Positions 1 to 12,100 of a stretch of DNA of 64,000 nt are shown piece after piece. The first letter of the stretch is position 1. The number at the start of each line of letters is the position of its first letter. The translations under genes were made by a program, and so were the position numbers. Location: assembly GCF_020360975.1 (NCBI RefSeq), contig NW_025408667.1:7750001-7814000 (forward strand), given 5' to 3'. The stretch is from Hirsutella rhossiliensis. Lineage: Eukaryota; Ascomycota; Sordariomycetes; Hypocreales; Ophiocordycipitaceae. Under the pieces are notes generated by a model that was given only the letters and a program-made list of their open reading frames with translations, was not told where the DNA came from and searched no databases.

Positions 1-3000
1 TAAGCCGTAGAACCTTTCCTAGCTATTAGAAGCTTAGTAGAGGGCGTATATAGATAACTTCTTCTTCCTCGAGTAGGCAGTTAATAAAGGCGTTAACTAT
101 ATCTATCTAATCGAGTTCGAGGTCGAATTCTGCTACTATAGCTATAAGGGTCCGAAAAGATATCCCTACTAGGGTAGTTGCCCTAGTAGGAAGATCCCCT
201 TTTTCCTACTAGTTCCCGTAGATAACTAGCCGGGCTTTATACTTTTAAAGGAAGCCGTGTTTATTAGTCTTATAGATAAAGACCTACTTATAGCTAAGGA
301 CCTATTTTCCTCTTACCTTTTCCTTAAGGACTTCTTCGAAAGACCCTATCTCTTCGTGTAAGGCTAGGTGGTCTTTCTAGGCCTAGAAAAACTAGTCTCT
401 AAAGGGGTGTTTTTCTAGCTGCTTCTAGTTACTAGTAGGTCCGGGAGGTCTCTTTTATATACCTTCCTTGCTAATACTAGCTTAAAAAGCCGGCCTGCTA
501 TAAACGCTCCGTGGGAACCGTCTTCTATTAGCGTTAGGTAGAAGTCGGAAAAACGATCGAAATAGGGGAAAGGTTAGTCTTCTTTTATATCGGGCCCTAT
601 ACCTTCCTTTGCTTCTCGAAGTAAGGATAAAAAGGCAGCTAGATAATCCTTCGAGAAAGGTGCCTTTCCTACCCCCTTAAGGGTCGAGACAGGAAGACTA
701 ACTAAGAAAGCTGCTTCTAGATCTTCTTCTTCCGTAAGAGGAGGCGTAGGTAGGCATACGTATTCTAGCTCTACCGCTTTCCTATAGTCTCCTTCTTTGT
801 CTAGATTATCTAATCTAGCAGCTTCCTCTTTTTCTTCTTCGAAGTCGGCGTTATCCTCGACTACTTCGACGTTAGTTTCTTCTTCCGTTTCCTCGTCTAA
901 GACCTCTTCTTAAGACTATTAGGAAGGGGGGATTTAGATCTTCTAAATTAGCTAACGTTATAAGAGTAAGAGGGGCTATTAATCCTTCTTTCCGTCGAAG
1001 AAGCTAGATTCGTCGAAAATTATATCCCTAGTCGAAATAACCTTCCGTAGAAGAGGAATCTAGATCCGGAAGATATTCGTAGAATTATACCTAACGAGGT
1101 AACTAATAAAGGCTCTAGGATTAAGCTTTCTTTTCTTCTTCCTTTTTAGCTATGCATCGGTAGTTATTGCGTATGCCTTGCAGCCGTAGGCACGAAGGTA
1201 GGCTAGCGAGGCCCTCTTCTTCGTAAAGAGCTCGAGTAGGGATTTCTAGTCTATTCCTTAGGTCTTAAAAAGGGTCTCTAGGTCCCTATAGTCCCTTAGG
1301 CCCCTAGGGTCCCTTAGGGTCCGGTTCCGAAGGTAATAGGCGGTCTTAACGACTTCCCTCTAAAGGTCGTATAGAAGCCTTATAGCAAGTCTTATTATAC
1401 GGGCCCTTTCTATTATAGCACCCCCTAATCTTTCTGCCCCTCCGTTCTAGGCCTAGGTATTCGGTGCTAACGGAAGGGGTAAAATGCCCCTTTTTCGAAG
1501 CTAATTTAAGATATCCTTCGTAAATAGCTCTCCGTTAGACCGTATCTTCTTTACCTCGTGAAGTAGGATTTTATCTAGTTAACGAAGTCCTTAAGGGCAG
1601 ACTAGTTATACTTACTTAGGTAGGTCCGTAAGAAATAGGGGAAAACTATTCCTAAAAAGGCGTCTATAAAAAACATTACCCTAACGAAGCTTTCTTAGTC
1701 CTTAGAGACGTCGGTCTAATCGACCTAAATTTCCTTATACGGCTGGTCCGGCCGTATTAGGGTCCGTCTAGAAATTCGTCTCCTAGTCTTTCCTTAGCCG
1801 TAGTATTCGCATTTAACGGTCTTTAGGCCCCTTATTCGTACGCCTTATTATAGGCCTAGCTTATATAAAGCTAGGGGGCCCGGGTAACTAAGTCGTGCGT
1901 GCTAAAGAAGACCGTCTCCTTAGGCTGCCGGAAGAGGGTCCTTTATAGTAGACCTATTCCTCTTAGTAGGGAAAGCTAACTTCTCGGGAGGTTCCTTCCT
2001 AAGGATAGGTCGGAATTCGAGAATAAATTAACTGAATTTTTCCTCGATAAGCCCGATAGTCTAATTCTTCTAGACTAGCCTCGTAGGCTTAGACGTTATA
2101 TACTAGAAGATTCCTTCCTCTCGAAGAAGGCGGAAGGAAATTAGGCTCGTTAAAAATCGAGGGTAAAAAGCTACCCTTTTTCGTCGAAGAATTCGTATAG
2201 ACCCGTTAGGTAATTTTATTATAAAATTTACCCTTCCGTATCCCTCTATCCGTACAGTTAATTCCCCGGCAATAAGGTATTCCCTCCGTGCCTTCTTAAA
2301 GGACCGGAATCGTAAGAGTATATTATAGATATCGAGGGAAGCACCGGAGTCGAGGATAGCTGACTTTCGTAGGGGATAGTCGGAGGGTCCTAACGGGTGG
2401 TCTTGCTAATCCGTAGGGAAGACGAATGCCGGATTTGCTATACTAACGATTTTTCCTTAAATTTACGGTAGCGGCGTTAGTTGCTATTTCTTAGCAACCC
2501 GAATCTTATCTATCTTCTTCTATAATAAGGGGTCCTCCTTAAGAGACTATTATACTATTTCTTATAGCCTCTTTAAAGGGTTAACTCCTTTAGGTCGGTT
2601 TTCCTCGAAGACCTATTAGCAGTCCTCTAGCCGATAGGGCTTTTTATATGCTTAGTAGGTAGGTCGATTCCTCCTTATTTATTTCTTCGAGGAATCCTCG
2701 TCCCGGTCCGGAAGGTCTGCTTAAAAACCCCCCCTTTTTACCCCTTATTACTAATATTAACGAAGAGGTTCGATTTCGACTAGTTCCCTGATTTTTCGAC
2801 TAACGGACTAAAAGGTCTATTAGGGGACTAGTCGGGCCGGTCTAATAGACGGGACCGGGCCCGGTGTAAAAGGCGAAGCCGGGGCCGGGACTAGGGCAGC
2901 TGTTAAAGACGGGGTTGAGGCTCTCGAGGGAGGAGGAGCCGAAGGAGCAACAGCCGCAGCAGTAGCAGCGGGGGCCGCAGCAATAGGGGCTGCAGCAGCT

Positions 3001-3860
3001 ATAGGTCGAGCCGTCTAGGTCGAGTGCTGGCTACGAAGGAATAAGACTGCTTGCTGTTATACTCTAGCAGCCTCTTTGTCTAGTTCCCGGCTAGCCTCTC
3101 GAAAGATAGTCGAGTAACCGTTACTAATAGGCTTTATTAGCAGAGATATATCCTATAGCTACTAGCCGGAAAGAGCTTCTATAAGGAAGTATTAGTTAGC
3201 TTCCTCGAGGATCTCTTCCTACTTAGCTAGCCACGAAGAAGCTAGTAGGTTCCTAGTAGAAAAGGCTCCTAGGTAGGCCGTATAGGTCTTCCTAATACGG
3301 TTAGTTATATAACCTCTCGAGGGAGCTGTTAAGGTCTCGAGCTTTAAAAGCTACTGCCTAGGAGTCTCTTCCTCTCGAAGAGAGATTAGCTTTACGGTAC
3401 TAATAGATTCCGTTATCGCCGTACGAGCAGCCGTTAGTAACTTCGTCTCGTAAAGGTATTCCTTTCGGTGACTCTCGTAGTCGCCTAAGGCAGCAGAAAA
3501 AGCTCTCTATTATATAGAGGTTAGCTCGGAGAAGAGGGTAGCTCCCTCTATAAAGTCCGTTGCCCTAGGATAAAGAGGGGGCTCGAGAGGGTCCTACTTA
3601 TTAGAGAAGACTAAATTATAGATAGTTCTATCTATACGAGCCCGTAGCTCCTTTACCTACTTATCCTAATCTTAGGGCTCTGCTAGAATCGTCCTACGGA
3701 CCGTAGGAACGGCAGAGTCGGATTTCGTTATTATTACGGGGAAGAGTAGAAAAGTCGGGTAAAAATCGGCTTTTTTAGTAAGAGGGGTAAAAGGAAGCTA
3801 CGAGGGATATAAGAAAGGTGCCTTTTATAGTAGCCGGAAGGTATAGGAATACTATTCCTC
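1..3860 (-). pseudogene. Copia gag-pol polyprotein remnant (copy 1)
   Basis: Decayed polyprotein of a Ty1/copia element. Once the stops are ignored, the minus strand at 1-250 reads as the start of copia reverse transcriptase: an AEFDLELDxIDIVNAFIN block followed by GKVLRL. At about 900-1,150 lies the integrase C-terminal block (IFRIWIP...KVISTRDIIFDES). The integrase core lies at about 1,400-1,900. Gag and linker occupy roughly 2,500-3,750 and include an alanine-rich stretch at about 2,940-3,010. Pol runs gag-IN-RT-RH as in Copia, not Gypsy. There are dozens of in-frame TAA/TAG codons, so no product is possible. Confidence 0.88.
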
Positions 3861-3874
3861 CCGGGCTTATAACT
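3861..3874 (-). promoter_or_regulatory. Copia primer-binding site, half-tRNA-iMet type
   Basis: Directly inside the 5' LTR the plus strand reads CCGGGCTTATAACT. This matches the anticodon stem-loop of eukaryotic initiator tRNA (GGGCTCATAAC) with a single C-to-T change in a CpA context, as RIP would cause. Drosophila copia and relatives are known to prime from a cleaved tRNA-iMet fragment rather than the tRNA 3' end. The primer assignment is inferred from this match. Confidence 0.7.
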
Positions 3875-4319
3875 CTCGCGAAGAGAGATACGAGAAGTAT
3901 ATATAAAATGCACGAAGGTAAAATTAGAAGTAAGGGGTCGGATAGGCAGGGTAGAGATATTTAAATCTTACGGGGGCAGCAATTATAGTAGGGGAGTAAT
4001 TATTATATTGCCTTAATTGTCCTTCTTTCCTCTATCTAACGCCCTTATTTATACCCGTCTAGTATCTTAATTAATAAAGAAGATCCTACTTAAAGAAGCT
4101 ACTAATATCCTTTTAACTACTGAGCTTTTTGCCGGTTTTTTCCTTCCTTTATAGCCGTTTCCGGTATATCCGTCTTATCTCTTACTACTTTATGCTTTCC
4201 CTTATACCCCTACCCTCCTTTCTGCACCTCTTCTCGGCTCCTTCTTCTATACTAGGTGTTTTTAGCTTCCTTGGTCCCTCTTACTAAGGGATATCTTCGA
4301 GAACTACGAAATCAGGCCA
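3874..4319 (-). repeat. 5' LTR of Copia copy 1
   Basis: About 446 bp aligning with 4,538-5,011 and 8,688-9,156. On the minus strand it starts TGGCCTGATTT, the best-preserved TG start of the three copies, and ends at ...CTTCGCGAGA beside the primer-binding site. The outer right flank starts CGCTTCGTAATA. No target duplication can be checked because the other LTR is outside the window. Confidence 0.8.
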
Positions 4320-4537
4320 CGCTTCGTAATATTTTCCTTTTTCTTATAGCTTTAAACTTATTCTTCTTAATAAAAGTTACTTTCCTTAATCTCCTTTACT
4401 TTCTTTATCTTCTTTATTTCTTTTATCTCCTTTATTTCCTTTAACTCCTTATTACTTAGTAAAGTAATATTAATTATATTATAATATTAATTTCTCCTTT
4501 ACTAGCTTTACGTTTATATTTAAAGAGAGACTATAAA
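4320..4537. repeat. T/C-rich low-complexity spacer between two LTRs
   Basis: AT-rich sequence with an imperfect pyrimidine repeat (CTTTATTTC-like units) at about 4,385-4,450. A short open frame crosses it only because the repeat lacks stops. I see no gene. Confidence 0.6.
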
Positions 4538-5011
4538 TCTCGCGAAGAGAGATATAAGAAGTATATATAAAATGCACGAAGGTAAAAGTAAAAGTAAGGG
4601 GTCGGATAAGTAGGGCAGAGAGATTTAGTTCTTACTAGGGCAGTAATAGAGGTAGGGGAGTAATTGTTATATTGCCTTAATTATCCTTCTTTCCTCTATC
4701 TAACGCCCCTCTTTATACCTATCTAGCATCTTAATTAACAAAGAAGATCCTGCTTAAAGGAGCTACTAATGTTCTCTTAACTACCGAGCTTTTTGCTAGG
4801 TTTTCCCCTCTTTTCTAGCCGTTGCCGGCATATCCGTCTTATCTCTCGCTACCTCTATAGGAAGCTATCGCTACTTCTGCTTCCCCTTATGCCCCTACCC
4901 TCCTTTCTATACCTCTTTTTAGCTCCTTCTTCCTTCTTCTATACCGGGTGTTTTTAGCTTCCTTAGTCCCTCTTACTAAGGGATATCTCCGAGAACTACG
5001 AAATTAGGCTA
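4538..5011 (-). repeat. Solo LTR of the same Copia family
   Basis: About 474 bp homologous to the LTRs at 3,874-4,319 and 8,688-9,156, with no internal copia sequence on either side. This is what LTR-LTR recombination leaves behind. It is RIP-mutated (TAGCC in place of TGGCC at its minus-strand start). I could not find a clean 5 bp target duplication. Confidence 0.75.
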
Positions 5012-6291
5012 CGCTTCGCGATAATAAAAAGCTTTTATTAAATAATATTTATAAGCTATAAGTAAGTATAAAATCTCTTACTTTAATCTTAATCTTCTTT
5101 ATATAGTATTATAGCTTCTTTATTAAGATAAATTCTTTTAAAAGAATTCTTATTTCTAAAAGTATAAGATATTTTTAAAGCTACTTTAAGCTTATATAAT
5201 TAATCTTTATACTCCTTTATAGGGTTAATATTATTATTAATCTTTATATCTTAAAGAAGGATACTACCCTATATATTAAATTAAGATTATTAGATTAATA
5301 ATATAAATCTTACTTTTAAGTTTAAGAGTTTTATCTTAGACTGCTAGTATATATTAATCTATTAGTAAATACTTTACGCGCACTTAAGCGGTATACTACT
5401 TAGTTATATTACTAGAAATTCTTATACTATAATATTAATATTTTTATACTTTTTATACTAAGATATATAGTGCTAAAAGCTATATATATTCTTAAATCGT
5501 AACCTCTTAAGCTAAGATCAGTATATTATTTATATATTAATATAATTAAATAAGAACTTATTTTCTTTAAAAAAGCTTTATAAACTAAAATACCTTTATT
5601 ACTTTATAAAGTCCTTTAATATATAAGTAGTAAAAATAATTACTATAAATTATTATACTATTTACCTTTATTAAACTAAGAAACTAAGTAAGCTAGCTAG
5701 TCCTTATAAGAGGTTAAAGTAATATTAGTATTAAAACATTATATTAATAATTATAAGAATTATTATTAGTAGTAGGAAGTAAATATATCTTTATAAGTCC
5801 TTTATACTTACTTAGAACTAAGTAAATTAGCTTTAGTTTCCTTTTTTAATAAAATAAATAATATTACTTAATAAATATTAAGCTTATTAATACTTAAGAA
5901 GGGCGTAAATAAGGTAGTAATTATATATACTTCCTTTTCCCTTTAAAGGTAGTTAGTATACTTAGTAAGCTTTTTCTTTATATTATTTATTACTATTATT
6001 AGTATACTTTATTAGTTATTATTAGTATTATAAATATTAGTAATTTTTATATAAGAGTAAAAGAAATACTTATAAATTATCTTTAGTAAGTTCTAAGATT
6101 CTAAGAGTATTATATCTTTCTACTAGCTAATATTATTTATAAGCTATAAGAATATCTTTATAATATTAATAAGGTAGTTAATTTACTTTTAATTCTTATT
6201 ATAAAGTAAGTAAAAGCGTATATATAAGTACTATTTCTAAGATAATATTAATATAATAAGCTATATAAAGCTCTTTTATATATAGCTAGCC

Positions 6292-6312
6292 TATATATAT
6301 ATATATATATAG
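6292..6312. repeat. (TA)n microsatellite
   Basis: About ten uninterrupted TA units just before GGATCCGG. It is a simple repeat inside RIP-mutated DNA, where repeated TpA is expected. Confidence 0.85.
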
Positions 6313-6889
6313 GATCCGGCCCTTTATATATAACTATATAGCTTAGGCTATAGCTTAAGCTTATAACTTATAATAGTTAAAGACTTTTATATAATACCCT
6401 CCTTTTAGTATAGTATAGCGCTACCCTATTAATAGCTTTTATATAATTAGGTCTTAAGCTCCTTATACTACTAGCTTTACCTTACTCTTTCCCCTTAATT
6501 ATACTAGCCTTACTAGCTTTATTATCCTTACGCCTATTAACCTAAGTAGCTAGAACCTAGCTCTATACTTATAAAATAGCTAGCTATATAAATAAGGGTA
6601 TAATCTATTATATACGCCCTTAAGTAGCTAGCGGCTAGCTTAGACCTATATAAGCCTTAGGTTACCTATCCCTTTAGCTTTAAGTAGCCTCCTTTATTAA
6701 GGGGTATATAAAGCGGTATCCCTTTCTTTTTCTTTCCCTTCCTTCTTTTCCTTTTTTAACTATAGTAATAATAATAATAAGTAAGTTCCGCTCTACTTAA
6801 AGTATTAATTTATTCTTAGCTATATAAGCTACCTTATTAATAAGTACTTATAAAAATAGCTATAATAATAATAATAGTAATCTTTAATA

Positions 6890-7340
6890 AGCTGCTTCCG
6901 CCGCCGGAAATAGCCCCTCCCCGATCGGGTATCGCGCCCCCGCCGCCTAGACCCCGCCCCTCCCCCGTGATCCTAGTTATAACGCTTAACTTAGTAGGAA
7001 TATAAATATCTTAACACCTGCCCTTACTCGTCGATATATACTCTTAACTTCCCTCTCCTTCTATAATACGCTCGTCTATTGCTGCCGCACCCTATCCTCC
7101 GCCTTCGCCCGCCTTCCTTATGCACGCCGTCTATATCTCGCCTACACCGCTAGTCTACCGCCGACCTCTATATAGACCTCTTCGCTTCGCCCTCTACCGC
7201 TAGACGCGTCTGCGCCCCTTCTAGAAATGCCGCCGCTGCTACTACTACTGCTAAGCATACTTTAACGGTAGCTGCGGCATACACCTAAAGACACACCTAC
7301 GCTAACGGTAATAGCAGCAGCTAGATACCGAAGGACGAGG
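6890..7340. other. GC-richer island inside RIP-mutated DNA
   Basis: This stretch (for example GCCGCCGGAAATAGCCCCTC and repeated CCGCC) has far more G+C and CpG than its surroundings, but still shows depleted TpG and CpA. It has no open frame and no recognised domain. It could be the GC-rich leader of a retroelement, or single-copy DNA caught between RIP targets. Confidence 0.5.
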
Positions 7341-7612
7341 GTGTCTAAGGGGAACGAAGGAAAAGAGAAAGCACTAGGCAGGGCAAGGCAAAGGTAAAGA
7401 GGGCTAAAAAGGTATATTAATAGAAGAGGATATAAAAGAAGATAGTTAAAGAAGATAGTAGAAGAAGATAATAAAAGAAGATATAGGAGGAGATACTATT
7501 TACTAGCTAAGGAGGAAAAGAGACCTCTTATATAGACTAAATTTTCCCTCTTTTATCCTTAGACGAATAAGGGCTAAGGGATTATTTAATTAAAAAGAGG
7601 GCTAGCTAGAGA

Positions 7613-7670
7613 CTCTACTAAGGATCTTACTAAGGACCTTACTAAGGACCCTACTAAAGACTCTACTACG
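7613..7670. repeat. 12 bp tandem repeat, about five units
   Basis: Units of the form YCTACTAAGGA repeat with a 12 bp period: CTCTACTAAGGA, TCTTACTAAGGA, CCTTACTAAGGA, CCCTACTAAAGA and a partial CTCTACTACG. If translated, this would be a four-residue repeat. Confidence 0.75.
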
Positions 7671-7689
7671 CGGGCTATATATTCCTTAA

Positions 7690-8640
7690 GGTATAGATGC
7701 CCTTATTAAAATATATATCTTTATTATTATATAATACGCTTTCTTTAACTTAAATAAAGCTATTATATCTAGGTATTATTATCCGTCTAGCTATAAGTTC
7801 TATCCTTAACCTAACCTTAGACTATCTTATCTCTTTACTATTATAGCTACCCCTCCGGACGCTAGCCCTTATTTAGTAGGTAAAGGAAGCCTATATACCC
7901 CTTAGTCGGTTACGAAAATACGCGGTTACTAATAGCGCTAACGCGTAGTATAAAGGGTAGGTTAATTAACTAATATAGCTAGACCGGCGCTATCCTTAAT
8001 AAGCTAAACTACCTTTTTACGCTATAAACTAGTATAATATAAAGAGAAAAGGCTAGTATATAGTCTATTAATATAAGGGATATAGCCCGGCGTTCCCTTA
8101 GCTAGACTCTTTTTAATATACTATCTAAGGTATAACTAAGCCCCCTTTTATTAATTTTAGCCGTTAATAAAGGGTTACGTAAAGGCAACGCGGTATATAT
8201 TACTATACTAAACGTAAGCTAAGAAAAGGCGGTCTAAGAACGCCTATAACTAAGTGCCGAGCCTTATTCTTTAATCTAGGCCGCGGAATATAATAATAAG
8301 ATAAGAGCACTAATACTAATTAAGGACTAACGTATAAAGCCTAAAGGCTAACTTAAAGCTACTAAGTATAACGTGCTACTAATAGTATAAGCTAGTTTAT
8401 AATAGGGTTATAAGGATTCTACTATATCTTTCTAGCCGCGTTTAGTATAGTCTAATAGCTATATAATTAATAAAGAGTAATAAGAGAAATAAGAAGCTAG
8501 CTTATATAGGTTTAGCCCTATATATTATTTTAGATAGATAGCTAGACGAAATAATATAAAAGCCTAAGAGCACTTAAAGCCTAAGGAGTATATTTAAGCT
8601 AAGGTAAGGAGAGCGTTAGCTTAAATAATAAGCGCGGCTC
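7690..8640 (+). pseudogene. Possible RIP-mutated coding remnant, family unknown
   Basis: One plus-strand frame can be followed for close to 300 codons with only TAA and TAG as interruptions and basic, protein-like composition. It ends next to the Copia 3' LTR at 8,688. I do not recognise the family. RIP removes TGA as well as TGG, so the lack of TGA stops is not proof of coding. This is a weak call. Confidence 0.3.
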
Positions 8641-8687
8641 GCTTATATATTTAAGGCATCTAATACTTATACTTTTAATAATACTTC

Positions 8688-9156
8688 TCTCGCGAAGAGA
8701 GATATAAGAAGTATATAAAAATACACGAAGGTAAAATTAAAAGTAAAGGGTTAGATAGGTAGGGCAGAGAGATTTAATTCTTACGGGGGCAGCAATAAAG
8801 GTAAGGGAGTGATTATTATATTGCCTTAATTATCCTTCTTTCCTCTATCTAACGCCCCTCTTTATACCCGTCTAGTATCTTAATTAATAAAGAAGATCCT
8901 ACTTAAAGAAGCTATTAATATCCTTTTAACTACTAAGGTTTTTGCCGGTTTTTCCCCTCCTTTCTAGCCGTTGCTAGTATATCCGTCTTATCTCTCGCTA
9001 CCTCTATAGGAAGCTATCGCTACTTCTACTTCCCCTTATACCCTTACCCTCCTTTCTATACCTCTTTTTAGCTCCTTCTTCCTTTTTCTATACTAGGTGG
9101 TTTTAGCTTCCTAGTCCCTCTTACTAAGGGATATCTCAGAACTATAAAATTAGGCT
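8688..9156 (-). repeat. 3' LTR of Copia copy 2
   Basis: About 469 bp homologous to the LTRs at 3,874-4,319 and 4,538-5,011. It lies at the RNase H end of the minus-strand element, so it is the 3' LTR. Its inner edge is near AGGCTACGTTGATATA. Confidence 0.8.
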
Positions 9157-9169
9157 ACGTTGATATACC

Positions 9170-12100
9170 CTTAGCTATAGCCTGCCCCTTAAGGGCATAG
9201 CTAATACGGCTTTAGGCTAGTAAGCGTATAGAGGAGGTTCTTAGCTCTATACTTCTCCCTTTACTCGAGGAAAGCAGGGGCCCCTTTAGGTCCCTAGGCT
9301 CTTTTAGACCTACTTAAGGAAAAGAGGCCTAAAGAGGGGAAAGTCCTATAAGAAAGGGGGGCCTTCTTAGAAGGGAAAAACCTAATTAAATAGGGGGCCC
9401 TCTAAAAGGAGAAACCTCTCCCTTTTCTTCGGCTATAGACGTTACCTTCTCGTATATACTATTAGCTCCTCTTATAGACTCTTAAGGCGGGCCTCTAAGG
9501 ATAGCTTTTCTCGAACGTCTTCTAGCCTAATTTACTATAAAAAGATAGCTAGCTTTTGCTTTAGTAGGGGCTTCGTAAGACCGTTGGCTTTTATTAATAC
9601 TATTAGAACCTAACGGACGGAAATAAGTCCCCTTTAGACCTCTTAGCGTAACTAATACTAGTAGATATCGATATACCGTAGCCGGGTCGATAACTTACTA
9701 TTTTCTATAAGAATTTATATAGTCTATATATTATTGTATTCTATAGCTAACGGGGTCGGAATTTATAGTTATAAAGAAATAAGTAGCTAGCTAAGGAAAA
9801 TCGCTTCCTTTAACGCTTCTAAAAGAGCTAGTAGCTCTACTTCCGTATTAGAAGTTATAACGGTAGCTTACTTCGAAGCTCTCTAAGCAATAGTTCCTTT
9901 AAAAAGGGATATAATATACCCTTATAAGCTCTTTCTATCTAAGGAATTATCTATAAAGGACGAATCGCTTAAATAAAGAAAGATTTCGGTAGCTTATTTC
10001 TTCCTTTCTAGCCCTCCTAGGCGTAGACTATATAATCTCGTTAAATAGAGATAAAGGATAGCTCTATCTATTACTTCTTAATACCTAGGGCTAGGATTCT
10101 AGTTATACTTAGCTAGCCGGGAGACCGTAAAAGAAATATCCGGTCTAGTAGAAATAGCTAAAAAAAGCAGGGAGCTTACCTTCTATTAATATTAGTGTTT
10201 CTCTTACTCCTTAGCTTAAAAGGACGGATTAGGTAAAAGCTCTTTATTTAATATAAGCGTAGAGGGAAGCTTCTTATTAAGGGAATTAAGAAGGAATTTA
10301 TAAGCGACCTTACTAATATAAGCGTCTTAGGTAAGCTAGATAGTCTATTAGGACCTATTCCTAAGGATTTATATCCCTAGGAACTACTTTAGCTCCCTTA
10401 GCTTAGTTATCTTATACCTTTATTATAAGCCTTATATAGCCTCCTTAGTATTAGCTTCTTCCTCTTTTAGGTAGGCCTAGATAATATTATTAACGTAGAA
10501 GAAGACTATAATTTTATCCTTCTATATTATACACGGTTCCTAAGGGACTTTCTTAAAGCCTAGGGCTTTAAGGGAACCTATTAAATGCTATTGCTAAAGA
10601 AGGGGTAATCTTTATAGTCCGTATAGAGCTTTCCTAAGCCGTAGAACCTTTCCTAGCTATTAGAAGCCTAGTAGAAGGCGTATATAGATAACTTCTTCTT
10701 CCTTAAGTAGGCAGTTAATAAAGGCGTTAACTATATCTATCTATTCGAGCTTAAGGTCGAATTCTACTACTATAGCTATAAGGGTCCGAAAAGATATCCC
10801 TACTAAGGTAGTTGCCTTAGTAGGTAGATCCCCTTTTTCCTATTAATTCCTATAGATAACTAGCTAGGCTTTATACTTTTAAAGGAAGCTATATTTATTA
10901 GTCTTATAGATAAAGACCTACTTATAGCTAAGGACCTATTTTCCTCTTACCTTTTCCTTAAGGACCTCTTCGAAAGACCCTATCTCTTTATATAAGGCTA
11001 GGTAGTCTTTCTAGGCCTAGAAAAACTAGTCTTTCTAGGCCTAGAAAAACTAGTCTTTAAAAGGATGTCTTTCTAGCTGCTTTTAGTTTACTAGTAGGTC
11101 CGGGAGGTCTCTTTTATATACCTTCCTTACTAATAGCTATAGCTTAAAAAGCTAGCTTACTATAAACGCTCTATAGGAACCGTCTTCTATTAGCGTTAGG
11201 TAGAAGTTAGAAAAACGATCGAAATAAAGGAGAGGTTAGTCTTCTTTAGTATCCGTATCGGGCCCTATACCTTCCTTTGCTTCTCGAAGCAGGGATAATA
11301 AGGCAGCCGGGTAATCCTTTAAGAGAGGTACCTTTCCTACCCCCTTAGGGGTCGAGACGGGAAGACTAACTAAAAAAGCTGCTTTTAGATCTTCTTCTTA
11401 CATAGGAGGGGGCGTAGGTAGGTAGGCGTATTCTAGCTCTACCGCTTTCCTATAGTCTCCTTCTTCGTCTAGATTATCTAATCTAGTAGCTTCCTCTTCT
11501 TCGAAGTCGGCGTTATCCTTAACTACTTCGACGTTAGTTTCTTCTTTTATTTCCTTATCTAGGATCTCTTCTTAAGACTATTAGGAAGGGGGGATTTAAA
11601 TCTTCTAAATTAGCTAACGTTAAGAGAGTAAGAGGGGCTATTATTCCCTCTTTCTGTCGAAGAAGCTAGATTCGTTGAAAATTATATCCCTAGTCGAAAT
11701 AACCTTCTATAAAAGAGGAATCTAGATCTAGAAGATATTTATAGAATTATAACTAATAAGGTAACTAATAAAGGCTCTTAGATTAAGCTTTCTTTTCTTC
11801 TTCCTTTTTAGCTATATATTAGTAGTTATTACGTATACCTTATAGCTATAGGCGTAAAGGTAGGCTAGCGAGGCCCTCTTCTTTATAATAAGCTTAAGGG
11901 GGGATTTCTAGTCTATTCCTTAGGTAGTCCCTCTAGGGGTCCGGTTTTAAAGGTAATAGGCGGTCTTAACGACTTCCCTCTAAAGGTTATATAGAAGCTT
12001 TATAGTAAGTCTTATTATATAGGCTATTTCTATTATAGCACCCCTTAATCTTTCTACCCCTCCGTTCTAGGCCTAGGTATTTAGTATTAATAGGAGGGGT

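Larger units (their letters stand above)
1..4319 (-). mobile_element. Ty1/copia retrotransposon copy 1, RIP-mutated, truncated by window edge
   Basis: Minus-strand LTR retrotransposon whose RNase H and 3' LTR lie outside the window. In the order of transcription (high to low coordinate) it has a 5' LTR, a primer-binding site, gag, integrase and the first part of reverse transcriptase. Nearly every disrupted codon is TAA or TAG where CAA, CAG or TGG would be expected, which is the RIP signature. It is colinear with the element at 9,170-12,566: bases 1-1,947 here match 10,634-12,566 there. It cannot be active. Confidence 0.9.
5012..8687. other. RIP-mutated AT-rich region, origin not recognised
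   Basis: Extremely AT-rich sequence with no open frame above about 60 codons and no element I can name. The most AT-rich part is 5,020-6,700. A TATATAAAG box followed by a pyrimidine-rich tract at about 6,700-6,755 resembles a promoter or LTR start. Sub-features are listed separately. It probably holds older transposon remnants in which RIP has erased recognisable motifs. Confidence 0.55.

Noticed and set aside
4256..4444. Small plus-strand open frame rich in Leu, Phe and Tyr, looking like a membrane peptide
   Set aside because: It spans the LTR edge and a pyrimidine-rich simple repeat; the hydrophobic residues come from TTT/CTT/TAT repetition.
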